Shown here one piece after another: positions 34,401 through 44,673 of a stretch of DNA of 64,000 nucleotides. The DNA comes from Methylobacterium sp. J-077. Lineage in GTDB: Bacteria; Pseudomonadota; Alphaproteobacteria; Rhizobiales; Beijerinckiaceae. The stretch covers positions 186,001-250,000 of the forward strand of contig NZ_JAKSYJ010000119.1 of NCBI RefSeq assembly GCF_022829365.1. The letters are read 5' to 3'. The translations under genes and the position numbers were made by a program. Each line of letters opens with the position of its first letter. Within the stretch, counting starts at the first letter, position 1. The notes beneath the pieces were generated by a model. It was not told where the DNA came from, ran no database searches, and saw only the letters and a program-made list of their open reading frames with translations.

Positions 34401-36104
34401 ATGTATTCTGGAAATATAATGCTCGACTTCATGTCAATCAAAGGCAAGCTGATCATCTGTTTCTCGGTCATGCTTGCTCTGATCTGCAGCCTGGCCGCGC
34501 TGTCCTACTACCACATTGAAACGATCAATCGTGTCGCGACGGAGATGCGCGACAGCCGCCTGCCGGCCGCGCAGGCCCTCACCGGCATCCAGGTCGTGAC
34601 GCTGCGGATCCGCGTCAACGGCAGCCGTGCTCTTACGGCGAAGTCGGCCGAGCACAGGAAGGACGCCCTCAACTCGATCCAGCAGCGCCTGGCCGAATTG
34701 CGGGCCTACCAGGTCAGCTACGCGAGCCTCCTGGAGACCGACGCGGGCCGTGATCTCTACAAGACCTTCGAACGGCAATGGGCGACGTATCTGGAACAGC
34801 AGGCCGACGGATTCGCGCGGGCCGAGCGCGGCGACCTCGCCGGCGCCCAGGAACAGTACAACACCACGATGTCGGATACGATCCGGGCGACCATCGCCAC
34901 CCTCGTCGCGATGTCGGATCAGCAGAGTGCGGCGGCGGCGGCCAGCGGCGCGCAGGCGCAGGACGCCTACGAGCGCGCCCATCAGCAGATGACCGGCTTC
35001 CTGGCGCTGGCCGCGATCCTGGCGATCGGGGCGGTGGTGATGCTGGTCCTGGAGATCAGCCGACCCCTCGGACGCATGACCGCGGCCATGCATCAGCTCG
35101 CCTCGGGCGACACCGGGACGGAGATCCCCGCCATCGGGCGGCGTGACGAGGTCGGCGCGATGGCGGGTGCCGTCCAGGTCTTCAAGGAGAATATGATCCA
35201 GACCCGCCGCCTGGAGGCGGAGACCGCCGAGGCACGGCTGGAAGCGGAGGCGCAGCGCAAGGCCGGCATGCGCCAGATGGCCGACCGCTTCGAGGCCGCG
35301 GTCGGCGGCATCATCGGCCAGGTCTCGGCCTCGGCCACCGAGCTCCAATCCACCGCCCAGACGATGAACGCCACCGCCGCCCAGACCGCCAGCCAGTCGA
35401 CCACGGTCGCGGCCGCAGCCGAGGAGGCGGTCGCCAACGTCAACACCGTGGCGGCCGCCGCGGAACAGCTGGGCTCCTCGGTCCAGGAGATCGGCCGGCA
35501 GGTCGATGGCTCGGCACAGCTGGCCCGGCTGGCCGTGTCCGAGGCCGACCAGACCGGGGCGCTGGTGCAGGAACTGAGCACGGTCGTCGGACGGATCGGC
35601 GATGTGGTCGGGTTGATCTCGAATATCGCCGGGCAGACCAACCTGCTCGCCCTGAACGCGACCATCGAGGCCGCCCGCGCCGGAGACGCCGGCAAGGGTT
35701 TTGCCGTGGTCGCCTCCGAGGTGAAGGCGCTGGCCGAGCAGACCGCGAAGGCCACGCAGGAGATCTCCGGACAGATCGCGCAGGTCCGGGGCTCGACCGG
35801 TCAGGCCGTGACGGCGATCGGCGGCATCACCGCCCGAATCCAGGAGATCAGCGGGGTCGCCACCGCGATCGCGGCCTCCGTCGAGCAGCAGCAGGCGGCC
35901 ACCCAGGAGATCGTGCGCAACGTCGGACAGGCGGCGAGCGGCACCGCCGAAGTCACGACGAACATCGCCGGTGTGGCCGGAGCCGCCGACGGGACCGGGG
36001 CCGCGGCGTCCCAGGTTCTGTCCGCGGCGTCCGCGCTGTCGCGCCAGTCCGAGCACCTCTCGGCCGAGGTCCGGCACTTCCTCGGAACTGTCCGGGCCGC
36101 CTGA
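34401..36104 (+). CDS. Methyl-accepting chemotaxis protein
   Basis: A 567-residue chemoreceptor. A first helix (~residues 15-35), a four-helix-bundle ligand domain (~40-190, GYLASRALT-like [10 protein letters not shown]), a second helix (~198-217), HAMP (~218-270, [18 protein letters not shown]) and the signalling domain with the hairpin [20 protein letters not shown] are in standard order. No C-terminal CheR-binding pentapeptide is seen. Starts at 34419 or 34431 are also possible. The upstream 80 bases are strikingly AT-rich compared with the rest of the window. No che genes are nearby. Confidence 0.93.
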   Translation: MYSGNIMLDFMSIKGKLIICFSVMLALICSLAALSYYHIETINRVATEMRDSRLPAAQALTGIQVVTLRIRVNGSRALTAKSAEHRKDALNSIQQRLAELRAYQVSYASLLETDAGRDLYKTFERQWATYLEQQADGFARAERGDLAGAQEQYNTTMSDTIRATIATLVAMSDQQSAAAAASGAQAQDAYERAHQQMTGFLALAAILAIGAVVMLVLEISRPLGRMTAAMHQLASGDTGTEIPAIGRRDEVGAMAGAVQVFKENMIQTRRLEAETAEARLEAEAQRKAGMRQMADRFEAAVGGIIGQVSASATELQSTAQTMNATAAQTASQSTTVAAAAEEAVANVNTVAAAAEQLGSSVQEIGRQVDGSAQLARLAVSEADQTGALVQELSTVVGRIGDVVGLISNIAGQTNLLALNATIEAARAGDAGKGFAVVASEVKALAEQTAKATQEISGQIAQVRGSTGQAVTAIGGITARIQEISGVATAIAASVEQQQAATQEIVRNVGQAASGTAEVTTNIAGVAGAADGTGAAASQVLSAASALSRQSEHLSAEVRHFLGTVRAA

Positions 36105-36289
36105 TTTTTTTGGAAGAGCCGGAACGGAACTGAGCCCGCTCGGCGGGCGACGAGGGTCGCCTGTCGGGCCGCGATTGCTCGGATCTCTTGTTTCGATACC
36201 GGCGATTCAGGTGGCAGCTTGAGACAGCGCCCCGTCCTTCCGAGGCCGCGAAGCCGAGCCCGGAATGACGGCGTGGATGTTTCCGAACC

Positions 36290-37144
36290 CTACACCCCCG
36301 CCCCGACCGTCACGCAGAAATCCGCCCGGTAGCTCTGCCCCTCGACCGGGTTCGACACCCAGCGGCAGCGGCCGATCCGCAAATCGTGGCCGGCGTGGAA
36401 ATGGCCCGAGATCCACAGCTCGGGCCGCTGGGCATCGGGCAGGTCGTCGAGGGCGGTGCTGGCGTAGAAGGCCGGCACCCACCACGGCACGCCGGGCTGG
36501 TCGCGGTAGCGATCCGCCGCCAGGGGGCTCGCCGGGTGATGGGTCACCACCACGGTCGGGCCGTCATGCGGCGCGCGGAGCGCGGCGTGCAGTGCCGCGC
36601 GCTCCGCGGCATGGGCCGCCATGGCGTCCGCGGGCTGCCACGCCCCGCCATCGTGTTTGCGGATCGAGCCGAGAAATTCGCGCGAGCCGGTGACCGGATC
36701 GGTCATGCGCGCGGCGGCATAGGCGACCGGATCCGCCGGGCGGTCGGGCGCGTCGGCGGCGAGCCAGCGCCCGGCCAGCCGCCAGTCGCTCCACAAGGTC
36801 GTGCCGAGGAACCGCACACCGTCGATCACGCAAGCCTGCGCCCCCTGGAGCAGATGGATGCGCGCGCCCAGCGCGTTCACCCGGGCGACCTCGGCCTCCA
36901 GAGCCGCCAGCAGCTCCGGCGCCGTGCGCATGTCGCCCGTGGGGGCGTAGCGCTCGTGGTTGCCCGGCACCAGCACGATCGGCTTGCCCTGCGCCAGGTG
37001 CACCAGGGCGGCGATGCCCCGCTCGGGATGCCCCTCGTAGAGGTCCCCGGGGCAGGCGAGCAGGTCGAACGGCTCCTCGGGCAGCGCGATCAGGTCGAGC
37101 CGCCGCCGCTCCAGATGCAGGTCGGAGATCGGGAAGATGCGCAT
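36290..37144 (-). CDS. Calcineurin-like metallophosphoesterase
   Basis: A 284-residue soluble phosphoesterase. All metal-binding motifs are seen: SDLHLE (residue ~7), PGDLYEG (~33), VPGNHERY (~59), VVTHHPAS (~199) and SGHFHAG (~246). The substrate is unknown; phosphodiesterase activity is the usual expectation. It lies 8 bases from the CDF-like gene on the same strand, suggesting one transcript. Confidence 0.9.
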   Translation of the reverse strand: MRIFPISDLHLERRRLDLIALPEEPFDLLACPGDLYEGHPERGIAALVHLAQGKPIVLVPGNHERYAPTGDMRTAPELLAALEAEVARVNALGARIHLLQGAQACVIDGVRFLGTTLWSDWRLAGRWLAADAPDRPADPVAYAAARMTDPVTGSREFLGSIRKHDGGAWQPADAMAAHAAERAALHAALRAPHDGPTVVVTHHPASPLAADRYRDQPGVPWWVPAFYASTALDDLPDAQRPELWISGHFHAGHDLRIGRCRWVSNPVEGQSYRADFCVTVGAGV

Positions 37145-37152
37145 GGGGATGC

Positions 37153-37770
37153 CTATTTCGCGGCCCGGCGCTCGGCCGCGGCGGCCCGGAAGATGTCGGC
37201 GGCGGAATCGGCGTTGAGGATCGCGATACCGCCCGCCGCGATCAGGTCCGGCCAGGGGCTGGGGTGGAGCGCGGTGACCAGACCGGCCGCGATGATCGCC
37301 AGGTTGGCGTAGGCATCGTTGCGGGCCGAGAGGTAGGCCGCCCGGGTCAGGCTGCCCGCGCCGGACCGGTGCCGGGCGAGCATCAGCGCGCAGGTGAGGT
37401 TCACAGCCAGCGCCCCGAGGCCGGTCAGCGTCAGCGGCAGGGCCGCCGGGGGCACGAAGTCGTCAAACTTGTCGTAGGCCGCGTAGGCGGTCGCGAGCGC
37501 CGGAACCAGCAGGATGAACGCCATGGCGGTGCCGAGCCGCGCCCGGTTGCGCGCGCTCCAGGACAGACCGGCGACGATCAGCAGGTTGATCGTCGCGTCT
37601 TCCAGGAAATCGAGGCTGTCGGCGATGAGCGCCACCGAGCCGATCGTGAGCGCCACCGCGATCTCGATGCCGAAATAGCCGAGGTTGAGCGCCGCCACGC
37701 GGGCGACGACCGGGCGCAGGGCGGGCGGCTCGGGGCGGGCGGCGTTGTCAGCGGTCACGGGGCGCGTCAT
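37153..37770 (-). CDS. CDF-like cation transporter, short form
   Basis: A 205-residue membrane protein with about six helices that resembles cation diffusion facilitators. The second-helix metal motif reads ADSLDFLEDA (Asp where classic members have His) and the fifth-helix site reads ARNDAYANLA. The usual C-terminal cytoplasmic domain is missing. I start at ATG 37770 (MTRPVTADN). It is transcribed with the phosphoesterase. Metal specificity is unknown. Confidence 0.8.
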   Translation of the reverse strand: MTRPVTADNAARPEPPALRPVVARVAALNLGYFGIEIAVALTIGSVALIADSLDFLEDATINLLIVAGLSWSARNRARLGTAMAFILLVPALATAYAAYDKFDDFVPPAALPLTLTGLGALAVNLTCALMLARHRSGAGSLTRAAYLSARNDAYANLAIIAAGLVTALHPSPWPDLIAAGGIAILNADSAADIFRAAAAERRAAK

Positions 37771-37949
37771 CGCCGAGTGCGGCGCGCCTGTCGAGCGGAT
37801 GTTGAGAAAACCCTGTCCGCGCCTCAAGAAAGTTCCAAGGACCTTGCGCCTTCGTCCGGGTGGATTCGGCGGCGCGATCGTGCGAACCGGTCTTGTCGAG
37901 CCGACTGCACCAGAGATGCGACCGGCCGGAACCGGAGGTCTGCCGAGCC

Positions 37950-38414
37950 ATGCTGCCCGAATTGCGCGTGCTCTATTTCGAGGATCTCGAGGTCGGGTTG
38001 TCCGAAACCCTCTCGAAGACCATCGCCTCCTCCGACGTTGTCGGGTTTGCCGAGATCACCGGCGACCGGAATCCGATCCACCTGTCCGAGCACTTCGCCG
38101 CGCGCACGCCGTTCGGCACCCGCATCGCCCACGGCCTGTACACGGCCGGGCTGATCTCGGCGGTGCTCGGCACCCGCCTGCCCGGCCCGGGGGCGGTCTA
38201 CATCTCGCAGACCCTCAATTTCCGCGCGCCGGTGCGCATCGGCGACGTCGTCGACGTCACCGTCACGGTCGCCGAGCTGATGCCGGAGCGTCGGCGCGCC
38301 CGCCTCGCCTGCCGCTGCTCCGTGGCCGGCGAGACCGTCCTCGACGGCGAGGCGCTGGTGAAGGTGCCGACCAAGGCCGAGGCCGACCCGCTCGCGATCC
38401 GCACCGAGCGCTAG
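37950..38414 (+). CDS. phaJ: (R)-specific enoyl-CoA hydratase, MaoC-like (PhaJ type)
   Basis: A 154-residue single hot-dog-fold hydratase that turns trans-2-enoyl-CoA from beta-oxidation into (R)-3-hydroxyacyl-CoA for PHA synthesis. The catalytic hydratase-2 motif is plain: FAEITGDRNPIHLSEHFA (Asp, Asn, His), then GTRIAHGLYTAGLIS and LNFRAPVRIGD. I start at ATG 37950, which has GGAGG upstream; an in-frame start 30 codons earlier adds a tail unlike the family. The SpoU methylase gene follows after 10 bases. Confidence 0.83.
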   Translation: MLPELRVLYFEDLEVGLSETLSKTIASSDVVGFAEITGDRNPIHLSEHFAARTPFGTRIAHGLYTAGLISAVLGTRLPGPGAVYISQTLNFRAPVRIGDVVDVTVTVAELMPERRRARLACRCSVAGETVLDGEALVKVPTKAEADPLAIRTER

Positions 38415-38424
38415 CAGGGCTGAG

Positions 38425-39270
38425 GTGGACGAGGCCGGGGAGACGATCTTCGCGGAGACGATCGCGGACCCGGACGACCCACGCCTCGAACCCTACACGA
38501 AGATGCGCGAGCGCGACCTCGTGGGCCGCGCCGGGCGCTTCATCGTCGAAGGCGAAGTCACCCTCCGGCTGCTGCTCGGCCCCCGCGCCCGGTTCCGGGC
38601 GGAGTCGATCCTGCTCGCCCCGGAGCGCTGGCCGGGCCTCGCCCCGGACGTGGCCGCCTGTCCCGAAAAGCCGCCGGTCTACCTCGCCGCCAAGGCGGTG
38701 ATGAGCACTGTCACCGGCTTCCCGATCCATCGCGGTGTCCTGGCCGTGGGCCTGCGCGGGAACGAGCCCGACCCCGCCGCGCTCGTGCCGCCCGCTCCCG
38801 CGCCGGCACTGATTCTCGGGCTCGCGGGCCTGACCAACCACGACAATGTCGGCGCCGCCTTCCGCAACGCCGCCGCCTTCGGGGCCGACGCGGTGCTGCT
38901 CGACGCCGCCAGCTGCGATCCGCTCTACCGCAAGAGCATCCGGGTCTCGGCCGGCGCCGCGCTGATCCAGCCCTTCGCCCGGCTCGGCCCCGGGCAGGAC
39001 TGGCTTACCCTGGCCAGTGCGCTCGATCTTGAAGCCCTGGCGCTCAGCCCCGGCGCGACCGAATCTCTCGGCGACCGCACCTTGCCGGCGCGGGTGCTGC
39101 TGATCCTCGGGACCGAGGGGCCGGGCCTCGACGCGACGACGCTCCGTCGAGCCCGCCCGGTGCGGATCCCGATGGCCCCGGGCTTCGATTCGCTCAACGT
39201 GGCGACGGCTGCCGGGATCGCCCTTCAGACGATCGCCCGCGGCCAGGGCCGACTCGGTCCGGCCGGTTGA
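38425..39270 (+). CDS. SpoU/TrmH-family RNA 2'-O-methyltransferase
   Basis: A 281-residue SPOUT methylase that modifies rRNA or tRNA ribose. The three SPOUT motifs are present: [18 protein letters not shown] (~residue 137), LGTEGPGLD (~230) and [20 protein letters not shown] (~250). An N-terminal substrate-binding domain starts with [17 protein letters not shown]. The start is a GTG at 38425. The precise target nucleotide cannot be told. Confidence 0.9.
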   Translation: MDEAGETIFAETIADPDDPRLEPYTKMRERDLVGRAGRFIVEGEVTLRLLLGPRARFRAESILLAPERWPGLAPDVAACPEKPPVYLAAKAVMSTVTGFPIHRGVLAVGLRGNEPDPAALVPPAPAPALILGLAGLTNHDNVGAAFRNAAAFGADAVLLDAASCDPLYRKSIRVSAGAALIQPFARLGPGQDWLTLASALDLEALALSPGATESLGDRTLPARVLLILGTEGPGLDATTLRRARPVRIPMAPGFDSLNVATAAGIALQTIARGQGRLGPAG

Positions 39271-39386
39271 GCCGCTGCCTTTCCGTCCGGTGCCGAACGC
39301 GCGACAAACGGCTGCAATTGCCGAGCGCCGCTGCGAGGCTAGCTTGGCCGATAGGGTTCGGGGGTTCGCGAGGGGAGTCGGCGGCG

Positions 39387-40976
39387 TTGCTTCAGTCTGG
39401 GGATGGTTTGCGGGCGCTGACCGGACGCCGGGTGGCCGTGGTCGGAGCCGGTCCCGGCGGCCTGGCCTCGGCCCTGCTGCTGGCCCGCGCGGGGGTCCAC
39501 GTGACCCTGTTCGAGAAGGACGCCCAGGTCGGCGGCCGCACGAAGACCGTGACGGCGCCGGGCGGCTACAAATTCGATATCGGGCCGACCTTCTTCCTCT
39601 ATCCCCAGATCCTCGCCGACATCTTCACGAGCTGCGGCGAGCGCCTCGAGGACCACGTCAAGCTCGAGCGCCTCGACCCGCAATACAACCTCGTGTTCGA
39701 GGGCCCGGACGGCATCTCCGGCACGATCCGCGCGACCGGCGACATCGCCCGCATGGAGACGGAAATCGCCCGGATGGCCCCGGACGACGCCAAGAACGTC
39801 CAGGCGTTCTTCACCGAGAACCGGACGAAGCTCGACTATTTCAAGCCGATCCTGCAGCAGGCCTTCCACACCCTGCGCAGCATGGCGAGCCCGGCGATGC
39901 TCGCCGCCCTGCCCCACCTGCATCCCGGCCGCAGCGTCGACCGCGACCTGAAGCGCTACTTCGCCGACCCGCGGGTGCGCCTCGCCTTCTCGTTCCAGAC
40001 CAAATACCTCGGCATGTCGCCGTTCCGCTGCCCGAGCCTGTTCACCATCCTGTCGTTCCTGGAATACGAGCACGGCGTCTATCACCCGGTCGGCGGCTGC
40101 GGCGCGGTCTCCGAGGCGATGGCGGGCCTCGCCGGCCGCATGGGCGTCGATCTCCGGCTCAACGCCAACGTCGAGCGGGTGCTGTTCGACGGCAAGCGCG
40201 CCAGCGGCGTGGTGGTGGACGGCGAGACTTTCAACGCCGACGCGGTACTGATCAACGGCGACTTCGCTAAGGTGATGCGCGCCCTGGTGCCGGAGAAGCA
40301 CCGCCCGCGCTGGCGCGATGCTAAGATCCACAAGGCTCGGCTCTCCTGCTCGACCTTCATGCTGTATCTCGGCCTCGAAGGGAAAGTGCCCGACAGCCTC
40401 GGGCACCACACGATCCTGCTGGCCGACGGCTACGAGAAGAACATCCGCGAGATCACCGAGGGGACGCTGCCGATGCAGCCTTCCCTCTACGTCCAGCATG
40501 CCGGCTACACCGACGGCGGCATGGCGCCCCCCGGGCATACCGCCCTCTACGTCCTGGTGCCGGTGCCGAACCTCAAGGCCGGAATCGACTGGCCGGCGAC
40601 CCGGGCGGGCTACCGCGCCCTGATCCTGGAGCGCCTGAAGCATCTCGGGCTGGAGGATATCGAATCCCGGATCCGCTACGAGCGGATCATCGACCCCACC
40701 CAGTGGGAGGAGGATTTCGCGGTCCACGAGGGCGCCACCTTCAACCTCGCCCACGACCTGATGCAGATGCTGTATTTCCGGCCGCACAACCGGTTCGGGC
40801 CGGGCCTCTACATCGTCGGCGGCGGCACTCATCCGGGCTCCGGCCTGCCGGTGATCTACGAGGGCGCCCGCATCACCGCGCGTCTGCTGATCGAGGAGCT
40901 GGCCGGCGCCCGTGCCGCAGCCCAGGCGGGCATCCCGGACACGGCGCCGCTGGCGACCTCCGGCGAGGCCACGTGA
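39387..40976 (+). CDS. Carotenoid desaturase (CrtI/CrtN-type flavoprotein), first copy
   Basis: A 529-residue FAD-dependent desaturase. The dinucleotide fold [21 protein letters not shown], the [20 protein letters not shown] segment and the C-terminal [21 protein letters not shown] signature are those of phytoene/diapophytoene desaturases. I choose the TTG at 39387, with AGGGGAG nine bases upstream; an earlier TTG at 39267 adds 40 residues with no family match. Its TGA overlaps the GTG of the DUF2141 gene, which is followed by an ABC exporter. A C30 or C40 substrate cannot be decided from sequence. Confidence 0.87.
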   Translation: MLQSGDGLRALTGRRVAVVGAGPGGLASALLLARAGVHVTLFEKDAQVGGRTKTVTAPGGYKFDIGPTFFLYPQILADIFTSCGERLEDHVKLERLDPQYNLVFEGPDGISGTIRATGDIARMETEIARMAPDDAKNVQAFFTENRTKLDYFKPILQQAFHTLRSMASPAMLAALPHLHPGRSVDRDLKRYFADPRVRLAFSFQTKYLGMSPFRCPSLFTILSFLEYEHGVYHPVGGCGAVSEAMAGLAGRMGVDLRLNANVERVLFDGKRASGVVVDGETFNADAVLINGDFAKVMRALVPEKHRPRWRDAKIHKARLSCSTFMLYLGLEGKVPDSLGHHTILLADGYEKNIREITEGTLPMQPSLYVQHAGYTDGGMAPPGHTALYVLVPVPNLKAGIDWPATRAGYRALILERLKHLGLEDIESRIRYERIIDPTQWEEDFAVHEGATFNLAHDLMQMLYFRPHNRFGPGLYIVGGGTHPGSGLPVIYEGARITARLLIEELAGARAAAQAGIPDTAPLATSGEAT

Positions 40977-41419
40977 TCGGCCCACCGGGCCGGACCGCAC
41001 GGATGGCCGGCTTGTGCGCCGTCGCGGTTTTCGCGGGCGCGCCGGCCCTGGGCGCGACCCTGCAGATCGAGATCGACGGGATCGAGCCCGGCGGCGGTCC
41101 GGTCCGGGTGGCCCTGTGTCAGGGCGGGCTCGCCGAACCGTTCTGCACGCAGGGCGACGAGGCGCCGGCCTCCGGAGGGCGGGGCCGGTTCACCTTCCGG
41201 GATATCGCGCCCGGCACCTACGCGGTCGCGGCCTTCCAGGACGAGAACGGCAACGGCCGCCTCGACCGCACCGGGCTCGGCCTGCCGCTGGAACCCTACG
41301 GCTTCTCCGGCGCCGTCGCGCGGCGGGCGCGGCCGGACTTTTCCGACGCGGCCTTCGCGCTGCGGGAACCGGGCACCGCCGTGCGGGTGCGTCTCGCCCG
41401 CGCCCTGCCGAGACGGTGA
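40973..41419 (+). CDS. DUF2141 secreted protein
   Basis: A 148-residue protein with a signal peptide (~residues 11-28, ending ALGA) and a compact beta-sandwich domain typical of DUF2141: [41 protein letters not shown] and PLEPYGFSG. The DENGNGRLD loop looks calcium-binding. The GTG at 40973 overlaps the desaturase stop by 4 bases and has GGCGAGG upstream; an ATG at 41003 is possible. It is 4 bases from the ABC ATPase start, so it is firmly part of this operon. Function unknown. Confidence 0.83.
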   Translation: MIGPPGRTARMAGLCAVAVFAGAPALGATLQIEIDGIEPGGGPVRVALCQGGLAEPFCTQGDEAPASGGRGRFTFRDIAPGTYAVAAFQDENGNGRLDRTGLGLPLEPYGFSGAVARRARPDFSDAAFALREPGTAVRVRLARALPRR

Positions 41420-41423
41420 CGGG

Positions 41424-42404
41424 GTGACCGGTCCCCTGGTGCAGATCGCGGGCGTCAGCCTCGACCTGGGTGGGCGGCGGGTGCTGGAGCAGGTCGATAT
41501 CGGCCTCGACCCCGCCGAGACCCTGGCGCTCCTGGGTCCGAACGGAGCCGGAAAATCCTCGTTGATGCGCCTTGTGGCGGGCCGCCTCGCGCCCGGCGCC
41601 GGGACCGTGCGGGTGGCCGGCGCCGATCCGTACCGGGAGGGCGGCGTCCGCCGGGGCATCGGCTGGGTGCCGCAGGAGATCGCGCTCTACCCGCGGCTCA
41701 CCGTGGCCGAGAATCTCGGCATCTTCGGCCAGCTCGCGGGGGTGCGGCGCCGGGACCGGCGCGGCGCCGTCGCGGTCGCCCTGGAGATGGCCGACATCGG
41801 CGACGTGGCGCAGAGCCCGGTCGGAACCCTGTCGGGCGGCTACCGGCGGCGGGTCAATATCGCGGCGAGCCTCATGAACCGACCCGGCCTGGTCCTGCTC
41901 GACGAGCCCACGAGCGGCGTCGACCTCGCCGCCCGGGCGGCGATCCACGCAGTGCTGGACCGTCTGAAGGCAGCCGGGACCGCGATCCTGATCGCCACCC
42001 ACGACTTCGCCGAGGCCGAGCGCCTCGCCTCCCGGGTCGCGTTCCTGGCGCGGGGACGGATCGTGCGGGCCGGGCTCCTGGCCGACCTGCTGGCACAGCT
42101 GCGCGTCGGCGCTCCGGAACGGGAGCTGAGCCTCACCCGGCCCGCGGACGGGAATGCGGAAGCGCTGCTGCGCCGCGCCGGCTTCGCGCCGGCCGAGCCG
42201 GACGGCCTGGTCTGGCGCTCGATCGAGCGCTCCGGCCTCGACGGCGCGGCCCTGCTCGGCGCGCTGCGGGCGCAGGGCGTGCCGGTGGCCGAGGTGCGGG
42301 TCCGGACCCCGCGGCTGGAGGCGCTCTATCTCGACGCGCTCCGGCCCCGGGAGGTCGCGGAGCGCGAGGCGTCCGCCCCGCGCCGGGTGGGAACGGCCGG
42401 GTGA
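41424..42404 (+). CDS. ABC transporter ATP-binding protein
   Basis: A 326-residue ATPase of the CcmA/DrrA-like export class. Walker A GPNGAGKSS, Q-loop region VPQEIALYPRLTV, signature LSGGYRRRVNI, Walker B LVLLDEPTSGVD and the switch His in ATHDF are intact. A C-terminal ~90-residue tail is typical of exporters with ABC-2 permeases. The GTG start is 4 bases after the DUF2141 gene, and its stop overlaps the permease start by 4 bases. Confidence 0.94.
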   Translation: MTGPLVQIAGVSLDLGGRRVLEQVDIGLDPAETLALLGPNGAGKSSLMRLVAGRLAPGAGTVRVAGADPYREGGVRRGIGWVPQEIALYPRLTVAENLGIFGQLAGVRRRDRRGAVAVALEMADIGDVAQSPVGTLSGGYRRRVNIAASLMNRPGLVLLDEPTSGVDLAARAAIHAVLDRLKAAGTAILIATHDFAEAERLASRVAFLARGRIVRAGLLADLLAQLRVGAPERELSLTRPADGNAEALLRRAGFAPAEPDGLVWRSIERSGLDGAALLGALRAQGVPVAEVRVRTPRLEALYLDALRPREVAEREASAPRRVGTAG

Positions 42405-43624
42405 TCGGCGCCGCGTTCCGGGTGATGGCGCTGAGCCTGCTGCGCGACCGCGCCTCCCTGGTGATGGCCTTCGTGCTGCCGACCGTGATCTTCTCGATCT
42501 TCGCGGCGATCTTCTCCGGCGCCATCGGCGACCAGATCCGCATCCATCTCGGGCTCGCCGATTTCGCCCGGACGACGGCCACGCAACGCCTCGCCGACGC
42601 CCTCGTGGCCGACCCGTCGCTGCGCGTCACCCGCCTGCCGGCGACCGATCTGGCGGAGGTGACCCAGGCGGTCCGCTCCGGCGCGGTCGACGTGGCCCTG
42701 GCGCTCCAGGGCGACCTGATCGCCGCGCCTTCGGATGCCGCGCCTTCGGATGCCGCGCCCGGACCCGCGGACCAGCCGGTGGTGCTGGTCGAGAACCCGG
42801 CCAAAGCCCTCGCCACGCCGATCGCCCTGGGCCAGCTTCAGCGCGTGCTGAACGAGGCGCTGCCCGACGTGGTCCTTTCCCGGGTCGTCGCCGACGTGGA
42901 GCGCACCGGCAGGATCGGCCCGGACGAGCGGCGCTTCCTCGACGAGGCCTTCGCCGAGCAGCGGGCGAAGAGAGAGCCGTTCAGCTTCGCCGACCTGGTG
43001 GAGCGTCAGAGCACCGCCGCCGGCACCGGCAACGCCCGGGTCAGCTACTATGCTGGCGCGATCACCGCGGTGTTCCTCTTGTTCGCCGCCATGCAGGGCG
43101 CGCTCTCGCTGGTGGAGGAGCGGGAGACCGGGATCGCCGAGCGCCTGATGGCCGGCCCCGGCGGCCTGCCTGTGGTGGTGCTCGGCAAATTCGGTTTTTT
43201 GACCCTGCAGGGCGTAATCCAGGCCGGCCTGATTTTCTTGGCCGCCGCGCTCCTCTACGGGGTCGAGATCGGGCCGCATTGGCCCGCCTTCCTCACCGCC
43301 TGCCTGCTGGTCTCGGCCATGGCCGCCAGCCTGTCGCTCGCCGCCTGTGCGCTTGCCGCCTCCCGCCAGCAGGCCCATCTCGCCTCGACCTTCGGGGTGC
43401 TTCTGCTCTCCGCGGTGGGCGGCTCGATGGTGCCGCGCTTTTTGATGCCCCCGTGGCTGCAGCAGGCCGGCTGGCTCACGCCGAACGCCTGGGCGATCGA
43501 AGCCTACCAGAACGCGCTCGGCGAAGGGTTCGGCTCCGCGGCGCCGGCCTTCGCGGTGCTGGGCGCGCTGACGCTCGGCGGGCTTGGGCTGGCGCTCGCG
43601 ATGGTGGCGCGGCGGACCGTCTGA
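42401..43624 (+). CDS. ABC-2-type permease
   Basis: A 407-residue exporter permease. An N-terminal helix (~residues 18-38), a large extracytoplasmic domain (~45-220), then five helices from ~225 including YYAGAITAVFLLFAAMQGAL, the EERETGIAERLMAG cytoplasmic loop and LMPPWLQQAGWLTPNAWAI, as in ABC2_membrane_3/YhhJ-type permeases. The GTG start overlaps the ATPase stop. A 15-bp tandem duplication (42727-42756) lies in the extracytoplasmic part. Substrate is not predictable; the operon suggests a carotenoid or other isoprenoid (inference). Confidence 0.92.
   Translation: MIGAAFRVMALSLLRDRASLVMAFVLPTVIFSIFAAIFSGAIGDQIRIHLGLADFARTTATQRLADALVADPSLRVTRLPATDLAEVTQAVRSGAVDVALALQGDLIAAPSDAAPSDAAPGPADQPVVLVENPAKALATPIALGQLQRVLNEALPDVVLSRVVADVERTGRIGPDERRFLDEAFAEQRAKREPFSFADLVERQSTAAGTGNARVSYYAGAITAVFLLFAAMQGALSLVEERETGIAERLMAGPGGLPVVVLGKFGFLTLQGVIQAGLIFLAAALLYGVEIGPHWPAFLTACLLVSAMAASLSLAACALAASRQQAHLASTFGVLLLSAVGGSMVPRFLMPPWLQQAGWLTPNAWAIEAYQNALGEGFGSAAPAFAVLGALTLGGLGLALAMVARRTV
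42727..42756 (+). repeat. 15-bp tandem duplication in the permease gene
   Basis: Two exact copies of GCCTTCGGATGCCGC, in frame, encode the repeated APSDA in the extracytoplasmic domain of the ABC-2 permease. Confidence 0.9.
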
Positions 43625-43721
43625 TCGGCACACGCCGCGACGATCCGCGCCGCGCCTGCGACCAGCCGTGCCCGGACATGGCAGGGCCAATCAGGCAGGG
43701 TCCGCGCCCATACACAGTGAG

Positions 43722-44570
43722 ATGTCCATGCTCCGCCTGCTCATCGCCGACGGCAACGATCGGGCGGCGCGTGACCGGCACGTCGGGGCCACCGGCCGGA
43801 CTTCGGCCGAATCCTACGCCGTTGTGGTTCACGACCTCGCGCCCGAAACAGCCTGCCACTTCCTCAACCCGGCCGATGCCGACGCGGCCCTGCCTCAAAA
43901 CCTGTCGGCGTTCGACGGGCTGATCTTCACCGGCTCGACCTTGAAGGTTTCGGAGGGCACCCCGGCGGTGACCCGCCAGCTCGACCTGATGCGGGCTGCC
44001 CTGGAGGCCGGGCTCGCTGTATTCGGATCCTGCTGGGGCGTGCAGGTCGCGGCCACCGTCGCCGGCGGCCACGCGGCCGAGAACCCGCGGGGGCCGGAAT
44101 ACGGCTTCGCGCGGGCGATCACCCCGACCCAGGACGGTCGCGGCCATCCGCTGCTCGCCGGCCGTCCGGCGGTCTGGGACGCGCCGGCGATCCACTCGGA
44201 CGCGGTGCTGGAGCCGCCCCCGGGGGCGCGGGTTCTGGCGGGCAACCGGGTGCTGGGCGTCCAGGCCATCGAGATCCGGCACGGGGCCGGCTGGTTCTGG
44301 GGCACGCAGTATCATCCGGAACTCGACCTCGAGGAGGTCGCCGCGATGCTGCGCCTCTGCGACACGGCGGTCGTCGAGGCGGGCTTCGCCGAAGATCCGG
44401 AGGCGGTGGCCGCCTATGCCGACGAGATCGCGGGTCTGCAGGGCGACGATCCCGAAGCGGCGCGTCGCCTGGCCTGGCGCCACGGCCTCGGCCCGGACGT
44501 GCTCGACGCGGGACTGCGCCGCCGGGAGATCGGCAACTTCCTGGCTCAGCTGTCCACAAACCGGTCCTGA
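43722..44570 (+). CDS. Class I glutamine amidotransferase-like protein
   Basis: A 282-residue protein with a GATase1 domain: FDGLIFTGSTLKVSEG, the nucleophile elbow FGSCWGVQVAA (Cys) and the catalytic QYHPELDLEE (His, Glu). An extra ~60-residue helical tail follows. Such stand-alone members act on small amides or gamma-glutamyl compounds; the target is unknown. An ATG also lies at 43728. It lies between the ABC exporter and the second desaturase, with gaps of 97 and 103 bases, so membership in the same transcript is unclear. Confidence 0.86.
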   Translation: MSMLRLLIADGNDRAARDRHVGATGRTSAESYAVVVHDLAPETACHFLNPADADAALPQNLSAFDGLIFTGSTLKVSEGTPAVTRQLDLMRAALEAGLAVFGSCWGVQVAATVAGGHAAENPRGPEYGFARAITPTQDGRGHPLLAGRPAVWDAPAIHSDAVLEPPPGARVLAGNRVLGVQAIEIRHGAGWFWGTQYHPELDLEEVAAMLRLCDTAVVEAGFAEDPEAVAAYADEIAGLQGDDPEAARRLAWRHGLGPDVLDAGLRRREIGNFLAQLSTNRS

Positions 44571-44673
44571 CCGGCCGGTGCCGCGACCGGGTGGCGCGTT
44601 GACCCGCCGGACCCCAGGTCTAGCTTCCGTCAGCGGGCTACGCCGTGACGGGCCCGGGGAGTGATCGACCAGG

